A stretch of DNA of 36,632 nt from assembly GCA_029007295.1 (NCBI GenBank), contig JAQXHN010000005.1:1-36632 (forward strand). Reading direction: 5' to 3'. A model generated the notes under the pieces. It was not told the DNA's origin. It did not search any database and was given only the letters and a program-made list of their open reading frames with translations. This DNA comes from Clostridia bacterium (GTDB taxonomy: Bacteria > Bacillota > Clostridia > Oscillospirales > CAG-272). Positions 31,822-36,632 of this stretch are shown here, in pieces. The first letter of the stretch is position 1; each line of letters starts with the position of its first letter. Made by a program: the position numbers and the translations under genes.

Positions 31822-32326
31822 GGCGTTCTCCTTTATGTATTCTGTAATATTTTGAAATAATCGGTTTTTCCAAAAAACGCTTTGCACGGAAAAACGGCGT
31901 TAATTTGTCCTTTATGGGCGGCACTAAAAACGAGCGAAGTCCATGGCATTTGCCCGCAAAAACATCCGTGAATATCTGATCGCCTATAAGAGCCGTTGTC
32001 GAGGGAGTCGAGCCCATTGAATCCATTGCCTGCCTTATGTATTTGCCGAAAGGCTTTTTCCCTTTTCCTTTTGCATAGTAACCGAGATTTTTATTAAAAA
32101 GCTCCACCCGTTCAACATTATTGTTTGAAACGAAAGAGAGCTTAATTCCTGCGTTTTCCATCGAACGGAACCATTCGATTATCGGCGGGGTCGGCTCGGG
32201 ATCGTCGTATGTGACGAGGGTATTGTCTATGTCCAGAATCAAAGCGCAAATCCCGTTTTCCGCAAGGAACTCGGGGGTAACATGATAAATATCCGCAAAA
32301 ATGCGGTCCGGTAACAGCTTTCCCAA
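31811..32326 (-). CDS. yqeG: YqeG family HAD-IIIA phosphatase
   Basis: 171 residues from a TTG at 32326, matching the family length. A frame extension to an ATG at 32374 is ruled out because the promoter (-10 at 32357-32362) lies inside it. HAD motifs are present: LILDIDNTLVTYD (nucleophile and acid/base Asp), SFVSNNN (motif II Ser) and LIGDQIFTDVFAG (motif IV). YqeG homologues act on phosphatidylglycerophosphate in some lineages; in Bacillus the gene sits with ribosome and NAD genes. Here it leads an operon with an endonuclease IV-like and a peptidase gene. Confidence 0.88.
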   Translation of the reverse strand: MGKLLPDRIFADIYHVTPEFLAENGICALILDIDNTLVTYDDPEPTPPIIEWFRSMENAGIKLSFVSNNNVERVELFNKNLGYYAKGKGKKPFGKYIRQAMDSMGSTPSTTALIGDQIFTDVFAGKCHGLRSFLVPPIKDKLTPFFRAKRFLEKPIISKYYRIHKGERRER

Positions 32327-32356
32327 AATTAAACCAACTTTCTGAATATTACAGTC

Positions 32357-32385
32357 ATTGTACCACACAAGCATGCCAAAAGCAA
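32357..32385 (-). promoter_or_regulatory. Promoter of the yqeG operon
   Basis: Minus strand TTGCTT (32380-32385) and TACAAT (32357-32362), 17-nt spacer. It fixes the yqeG start downstream of the longest open frame. Confidence 0.75.
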
Positions 32386-32461
32386 TATTTTAATTAAAAA
32401 ACGCATATTTTTAAATTACGGTAATATAATTGATTTACAGATACAAACGGAGGAAACGGTA

Positions 32462-32947
32462 ATGTTTATTTATTCGGTTAGGGCGGCAACGGTGAAATTT
32501 TTTGCGATAATGTTTGTAGGAATAGCCGCACTTGTGGCGCTGATTCTTTTTATTCCCACGAACGCAAATTCTGTTGTCGACGCAAATTCCATGGCGGCGG
32601 CGTCCGTCAAGTATGACGGTGCGGATACCAACGAGGGAAGAGTGGAATTTCTCAAATCGTTCGGCTACGAGGTTTCTCAGGAGCCCACGGAGGAAAGACA
32701 GGTTACAATCCCGGAAAAATTCGACACCGTATTCGACGGCTATAACGAATTGCAAAAGGAGCAGGGACTGGATCTTGCAAAATACAAGCGCAAGAGCGTT
32801 ATGAGATATACGTACATTGTAACGAATTACGAGGGCTACGACGGGACGGTGCTTGCAAATCTTTTGGTATACAGGGGCTGTATCATAGGCGGCGACATTT
32901 GCTCGGAGGCGGCGGACGGCTTCGTCCACGGGTTCGAAAAAAAATAA
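32462..32947 (+). CDS. DUF4830 domain protein
   Basis: 161 residues. A membrane anchor (about residues 10-32, KFFAIMFVGIAALVALILFI) is followed by an outside domain with the DUF4830 pattern: a short EGRVEFLKSFGYEV motif, YNELQKEQGLDLAKYKRKSVMRYTY, and LLVYRGCIIGGDICS. Function unknown. The ribosome site is GGAGGAAA, 6 nt before the ATG. It is divergent from yqeG and ends just before the T-box promoter, so it appears to be monocistronic. Confidence 0.85.
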   Translation: MFIYSVRAATVKFFAIMFVGIAALVALILFIPTNANSVVDANSMAAASVKYDGADTNEGRVEFLKSFGYEVSQEPTEERQVTIPEKFDTVFDGYNELQKEQGLDLAKYKRKSVMRYTYIVTNYEGYDGTVLANLLVYRGCIIGGDICSEAADGFVHGFEKK

Positions 32948-32966
32948 TTAAATTTTTCAAAACCCC

Positions 32967-32995
32967 TTGACAAACAGAAAAAGGTATGCTATCAT
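32967..32995 (+). promoter_or_regulatory. Promoter of the T-box leader
   Basis: TTGACA (32967-32972) and TATCAT (32990-32995), 17-nt spacer; transcription would begin near 33002. Confidence 0.8.
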
Positions 32996-33004
32996 TTTAC
33001 CATA

Positions 33005-33268
33005 TTAAAACCGAAGAACGAGAGAAGTAGCAAGAGAGTAAGCCTAAAGAGAGCTGCGGACGGTGGAATCGCGGCGGTGTATACCTTGTGAATGGGCTCG
33101 GGAGGGCGTAGCCGAATCAAGTAGGCTCGACGGATGCCGACCGTTACAGCGGACAGTGCATTATTGTGCATGGTGAGTGCGTTCATTCAGTGAACGAATG
33201 TGGGTGGTACCGCAGGAATTATGATATTCTTGTCCCGGCAATTATTAATTGCCGGGATTTTTGTTTTT
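33005..33268 (+). promoter_or_regulatory. T-box riboswitch, probably tryptophan-specific
   Basis: Stem I elements are present in order: GAACGAGAGAAGTAG, AGAGAGTAAGC, the AGAGAGC bulge region, and a GGTG terminal loop (33062-33065). GTGAATGG at 33088-33095 gives a candidate specifier codon TGG (33093-33095). The T-box sequence GGGTGGTACCGC is at 33202-33213, and a 10-bp terminator follows (33233-33242 with 33248-33257) with TTTTTGTTTTT. Uncharged tRNA-Trp would stabilise the antiterminator and allow expression of the transporter genes. The Trp assignment rests on the codon position and the downstream genes. Confidence 0.9.
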
Positions 33269-33279
33269 GGGAGGTAAAA

Positions 33280-33318
33280 ATGTTCATCTTATCCGCAAAT
33301 TGGTGCTGCGGCACCTGA
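33280..33318 (+). CDS. 12-codon leader ORF with a Trp codon
   Basis: ATG at 33280 behind a strong GGGAGGT site. The product is MFILSANWCCGT. It lies between the T-box terminator and trpX, so it is made only after read-through. The Trp-Cys-Cys codons overlap a small hairpin (GGTGC-TGCG-GCACC, 33302-33315), so ribosome stalling could alter the fold. Role unproven. Confidence 0.45.
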   Translation: MFILSANWCCGT

Positions 33319-33410
33319 AAAGCGTAAACGTAAATCAAAAAGAAATTAAAAATCAAATAAACACATCAAAAAGCAACAAATAAACAAATAATAAAAGGAA
33401 GGACAAAACA

Positions 33411-34451
33411 ATGAAAAAGACACTCGCTTTAGTATTAGCGCTCGTTATGAGCATTTTCGCCTTTGCGGCATGCACAAATAAGGAAGAAAATAATTCCGGT
33501 CAAGGCAAAGCCGAAACAACCTACAAAATCGGCATATGCAACTTCGTAGACGATGCGTCGCTTAATCAGATTATCGAAAACATCGAATCGCAGTTAAAGA
33601 CTCTCGGAACGGAAAACAGCGTACAATTTGACGTAACCGTTGAAAACTGCAACATGGATGCGTCTTTGCTTCAGCAGATAATCGAGGAATTCAAGTCCGA
33701 CGAAGTTGACCTCATGGTAGGAGTCGCAACCCCTGTTGCCATGGCAATGCAGGCAAGCGTATCCGATATACCGGTAGTATTTGCGGCGGTATCCGACCCC
33801 TTGAGCGCAGGACTTGTCGAGTCTCTTGAAAAGCCCGGCTCAAACATTACGGGCACCTCGGACTACCTCGACACAAATGCTATCTTCAATCTCGTGACAA
33901 CGCTTAATCCCGATATAAAGAAGGTTGGACTCCTTTACGATATCGGACAGGATGCGTCTACGACTCCTATTGCGGATGCTAAGAAATATCTCGACGAACA
34001 CAATATCGAGTATGTCGAAGCAAACGGCACAACTATCGAAGAAATCATGATAGCGGCCGAGCAGCTTGTCTCCGAAAAGGTAGAGGCGGTGTTCACGCCT
34101 ACCGATAACTCAATCATGGCGGCAGAGCTGTCAATCTACGAAACCTTCTCAAAGGCGGGCATACCCCACTATACAGGCGCCGACTCCTTTGCACTGAACG
34201 GAGCGTTCCTGGGCTACGGAGTAGACTACGCAAACCTCGGCAGAGTAACTGCCGATATGGTAAAGGAAATTCTCGTAGACGGCAAGAATCCCGCCGAGCT
34301 GTCGGTACGCACGTTCGATAACGGAACGGCGACCGTAAATACCGATATATGCGAGGCATTGAACCTTGATTTTGAAGAAGTAAAGGAGCTTTTCGCTCCC
34401 AATTGCACCGAGGTTAAGAGCATCGTAACTGCGGAAGATTTTGACGATTAA
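33411..34451 (+). CDS. trpX: ABC transporter substrate-binding lipoprotein (TrpX type)
   Basis: 346 residues. A signal peptide ends in a lipobox, FAFAAC with Cys21, so the protein is anchored outside the membrane. The rest belongs to the ABC_sub_bind family (TYKIGICNFVDDASLNQIIENI, VAMAMQASVSDIPVVFAAVSDPL, then GITGTSD-like NITGTSDYLD and VGLLYD). Members with this T-box and gene order are described as the tryptophan uptake system TrpXYZ of Firmicutes. The ribosome site is AAGGAAGG. First structural gene of the operon; the substrate call depends on the riboswitch as much as on the protein. Confidence 0.82.
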   Translation: MKKTLALVLALVMSIFAFAACTNKEENNSGQGKAETTYKIGICNFVDDASLNQIIENIESQLKTLGTENSVQFDVTVENCNMDASLLQQIIEEFKSDEVDLMVGVATPVAMAMQASVSDIPVVFAAVSDPLSAGLVESLEKPGSNITGTSDYLDTNAIFNLVTTLNPDIKKVGLLYDIGQDASTTPIADAKKYLDEHNIEYVEANGTTIEEIMIAAEQLVSEKVEAVFTPTDNSIMAAELSIYETFSKAGIPHYTGADSFALNGAFLGYGVDYANLGRVTADMVKEILVDGKNPAELSVRTFDNGTATVNTDICEALNLDFEEVKELFAPNCTEVKSIVTAEDFDD

Positions 34452-34466
34452 TAATCGGAGAAAAAA

Positions 34467-35483
34467 GTGAAAACAGATAAAACGAGGGTGAAAAAAATAA
34501 TAGGAAAGGCGTCACCGCTTATCATACTGATAGCGGTGATGTCCTTGCTGCATATATTCGGCGTGCTGACATGGAACCGAGACCTTGCGGCGCTTGAGGT
34601 AGGACTTATCAATTCGCTGGTCGTGCTTGCGCTGTTTCTTAGCTATTCCATGCTGAATGTATGCGACCTTTCCACCGACGGCTGTTATACCCTTGGTATT
34701 GCGGTCGGCGGAGTTTTTGCCGCTATGGGACACCCGTTCCTTGCGATATTGGCCGCCCTTGCGGCAGGTGCGGCATCGGGCTTTGTTACGGCGTTTCTCC
34801 AAACTAAAATGGGAGTAAACAGTCTGCTCGCCGGAATAATAGTGAATACCGGACTGTACAGCATAAATATCGTAATAATGGGAAAATCCACAATCAACGT
34901 ATTCAAGAGCAATACGTTGTTTACATTAACCGCAAAGCTGCTCGGAGACGGTGAAATATCCGAATATTGTGCGCTTATCGTGAGCGGAGCGGCGGTAATA
35001 ACGGTGCTTACCCTGCTTTCGTATTTTCTGAGGACAAGGCTGGGACTTGCCATACGGGCAACCGGGGATAATCCCGACATGGTGCGTTCGTCGTCGATAA
35101 ATCCTGCCGTAACCACCATAATCGGACTTTGCGTTTCCGGCTCTGTAACGGCTCTTTCTGGTTGCCTTTTCATCCAATATGCAAAGTCTGCCGACATAAA
35201 CGTCGGCACCGGCATGGTGACAATGGCGCTTGCGTCTCTGCTTATCGGAGGGGTGTTCATCGGAGAGGGAGGAATATTTATCCGAGGAGTGGGCGCAGTG
35301 CTGGGAGCGATAATATTCCGGCTCATATACGCAATAGCGATTGCGCTCAAAATCGATACAAACCTGTTGAAGCTCGTTTATTCGCTGATTGTTGTATTGG
35401 CAATCTCAACGCCGTATATCAAAAAGCAGCTCCCTATGCTGAAAAGAAGAATGACGTACAAAAAGAAGGGAGCAAGACAATGA
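34467..35483 (+). CDS. trpY: ABC transporter permease (TrpY type)
   Basis: 338 residues from a GTG with GGAG 8 nt upstream. About nine hydrophobic segments, in the branched-chain permease fold (LivH-like): NSLVVLALFLSYSMLNVCDLSTDGCYTLG, GFVTAFLQTKMGVNSLLAGIIVNTGLYSINI, and LGLAIRATGDNPDMVRS, the cytoplasmic loop that contacts the ATPase. The basic tail (KKQLPMLKRRMTYKKKGARQ) is cytoplasmic. It overlaps the ATPase gene by ATGA. Substrate inferred from the operon. Confidence 0.85.
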   Translation: MKTDKTRVKKIIGKASPLIILIAVMSLLHIFGVLTWNRDLAALEVGLINSLVVLALFLSYSMLNVCDLSTDGCYTLGIAVGGVFAAMGHPFLAILAALAAGAASGFVTAFLQTKMGVNSLLAGIIVNTGLYSINIVIMGKSTINVFKSNTLFTLTAKLLGDGEISEYCALIVSGAAVITVLTLLSYFLRTRLGLAIRATGDNPDMVRSSSINPAVTTIIGLCVSGSVTALSGCLFIQYAKSADINVGTGMVTMALASLLIGGVFIGEGGIFIRGVGAVLGAIIFRLIYAIAIALKIDTNLLKLVYSLIVVLAISTPYIKKQLPMLKRRMTYKKKGARQ

Positions 35484-36277
35484 AGCCCTTAATGCTGGAG
35501 ATAAGAAACATTTCGAAAACCTTCAACCTCGGAACGGTAAACGAAAAAACTGCTATACATTCCCTGTCTCTTGAGGTAAAAAAGGGCGACTTTATTACCG
35601 TAATAGGCGCAAACGGAGCAGGAAAATCCACCCTGTTTAATGCGATAGCGGGCTCGTTTATCACGGACAGCGGAAATATCATACTCGACGGTGCGGACAT
35701 CACGATGATGCCGGAGCCGAAAAGAGCGAAAAGCATAGGCAGGCTGTTTCAGGACCCGATGAAGGGCTCTGCGCCCGGCATGACGATAGAGGAAAATCTG
35801 ACCCTGGCGGCAGGGCACGGCTCATGGTTTTCCGGGATATCAAAGAAGGACAAAAAGCTGTTTCGGGAACGGCTTGCCATGCTCGACATGGGGCTGGAAA
35901 ACAGAATGAGCAATCCTGTCGGACTCCTGTCGGGCGGACAAAGGCAAGCCCTGACGCTGATGATGGCGACCGTAAATCCTCCTAAGCTGCTTTTGCTGGA
36001 CGAGCATACGGCGGCTCTCGACCCCGGCACCGCCGACAAGGTTATCGAGCTGACAAAGAAAATCGTTTCCGAAAACGGCATAACCTGTCTTATGATAACC
36101 CATAATATGCAGTCGGCGTTGGATTTGGGAAACAGAACCGTAATGATGAATAACGGCAGTATCATAATGGACGTCGAAAAGCCGGAAAGAGATTCGCTGA
36201 CGGTAGAGAATCTGCTTCAAAAATTCCGTGAAATCTCGGGCTCTGCGCTGACAAACGACAGAATGCTCCTGATATAA
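35480..36277 (+). CDS. trpZ: ABC transporter ATP-binding protein (TrpZ type)
   Basis: 265 residues from ATG 35480; a longer open frame upstream runs through the permease gene and is not real. All ATPase motifs are present: Walker A GANGAGKST, Q-loop in LFQDPMKG, signature LLSGGQRQALTLMMA, Walker B LLLLDEHTAALDP, and the H-loop in MITHNM. It powers the permease by ATP hydrolysis at the inner face of the membrane. Ribosome site GAAGGGAG. Last gene of the operon, followed by a terminator. Confidence 0.9.
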   Translation: MKPLMLEIRNISKTFNLGTVNEKTAIHSLSLEVKKGDFITVIGANGAGKSTLFNAIAGSFITDSGNIILDGADITMMPEPKRAKSIGRLFQDPMKGSAPGMTIEENLTLAAGHGSWFSGISKKDKKLFRERLAMLDMGLENRMSNPVGLLSGGQRQALTLMMATVNPPKLLLLDEHTAALDPGTADKVIELTKKIVSENGITCLMITHNMQSALDLGNRTVMMNNGSIIMDVEKPERDSLTVENLLQKFREISGSALTNDRMLLI

Positions 36278-36365
36278 CCGGGTACGACGGCAGACAAACC
36301 AAACGGCGTATTCAGGCAGACAAGCTAAACGGCAAATTAAATAAAACAACATAAAAAACAATCGG

Positions 36366-36412
36366 AAATCACCGCACGGGCACAGCGTTCAAGCGGTGAT
36401 TTTTGTTATTTT
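36366..36412 (+). terminator. Terminator of the trpXYZ operon
   Basis: 10-bp stem AAATCACCGC (36366-36375) with GCGGTGATTT (36393-36402), then TTGTTATTTTT. Confidence 0.85.
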
Positions 36413-36496
36413 TGCAACATTGTAACATTATTAACGGATACGAAGAAAAAAGGTATAGAAAATTTACGAAAAAATGCATGGAAAATTAAAAAACGC

Positions 36497-36525
36497 TTGA
36501 CAAAATCCGGTGCGTGGTATACAAT
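36497..36525 (+). promoter_or_regulatory. Promoter near the window end
   Basis: TTGACA (36497-36502) and TACAAT (36520-36525), 17-nt spacer. No gene starts before the window ends. Confidence 0.75.
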
Positions 36526-36531
36526 GTAAGT

Positions 36532-36556
36532 GACAATAGGCGTATTGTCTTTTATT
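36532..36556 (+). other. Hairpin at the predicted transcription start
   Basis: GACAATA (36532-36538) pairs with TATTGTC (36543-36549), followed by TTTTATTT. The stem begins about where transcription should start. Another pairing, GCATTTT with AAAATGC, lies just downstream (about 36558-36582). A structured leader or a small RNA is possible; too little is visible to decide. Confidence 0.4.
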
Positions 36557-36632
36557 TGCATTTTTTAAATGAAAATAAAATGCGAATTTTCCTGTAACAA
36601 AGTGTGTTTTTTCGACAGCTTTTGACATAGGC

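Noticed and set aside
32327-32374. An N-terminal extension of YqeG from an ATG at 32374
   Set aside because: The -10 element of the operon promoter lies inside this stretch.
35129-35479. An upstream extension of the ATPase frame
   Set aside because: It lies within the permease gene in another frame, and the ATG at 35480 has a good ribosome site and starts the ABC domain properly.

Overview
The window looks like chromosomal DNA of a low-to-moderate G+C Firmicute, most likely a gut Clostridia of the Ruminococcaceae/Oscillospiraceae type. The basis is the strong AGGAGG-type ribosome sites and sigma-A promoters (TTGACA-17-TATAAT), a T-box leader, ArgR-type operators, SpoIIIE/FtsK, YqeG, DUF1934, DUF4830 and GGGtGRT-family proteins. 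This is inference from gene content; no search was run.

Layout. (1) 1-1240: an iron block with the FeoB 3' end, a FeoB-associated Cys-rich peptide and a ferritin. (2) 1300-6854: an arginine operon argC-argJ-argB-argD-argF behind a strong promoter and a cluster of ARG-box-like sites. (3) 6950-8170: tRNA-Leu(CAG) and a SIS-domain protein, both on the minus strand. (4) 8327-10976: DUF1934 protein, holA, an RNase M5-like Toprim protein and a GtrA-like protein; the first gene has a promoter that predicts a leaderless mRNA. (5) 11230-18893: half-size TauE/SafE protein (minus), uppP, ftsK/spoIIIE, DJ-1/PfpI, 5-formyl-THF cyclo-ligase, CPBP protease and mltG, largely cell-envelope and division functions. 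(6) 19053-20868: a NifU/IscU-like scaffold and a GGGtGRT protein, a two-gene operon of unknown role.

(7) 20872-22923: an accessory islet of about 2 kb. The last 99 bp of the GGGtGRT gene are repeated at 22825-22923, and the three differences between copies are all synonymous in that gene's frame. Between the copies lie a divergent XRE regulator, a six-helix membrane protein and a zinc-ribbon protein, with three AGTCTTATA repeats in the control region. No recombinase is visible. This is the most unusual structure in the window. (8) 23152-25200: glucokinase and fructokinase. (9) 25270-26600: a decayed accessory patch with gene remnants, a small XRE regulator facing a promoter with a palindrome between -35 and -10, several strong hairpins, and a 22-bp partial copy of the adjacent tRNA-His 3' end.

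(10) 26602-26759: tRNA-His(GTG) and tRNA-Arg(TCT). (11) 26958-29731: a CPBP protease and a GH13 glucosidase whose conserved region I has lost Asn-His. (12) 29902-32326 (minus): yqeG, an endonuclease IV-like protein and an M24 aminopeptidase. (13) 32462-36277: a DUF4830 protein, then a T-box leader with a candidate UGG (Trp) specifier, a 12-codon ORF containing a Trp codon, and a substrate-binding lipoprotein, permease and ATPase of the TrpXYZ type. The T-box and transporter fit together as uptake induced by tryptophan starvation. The window ends in a new promoter region without a visible gene.
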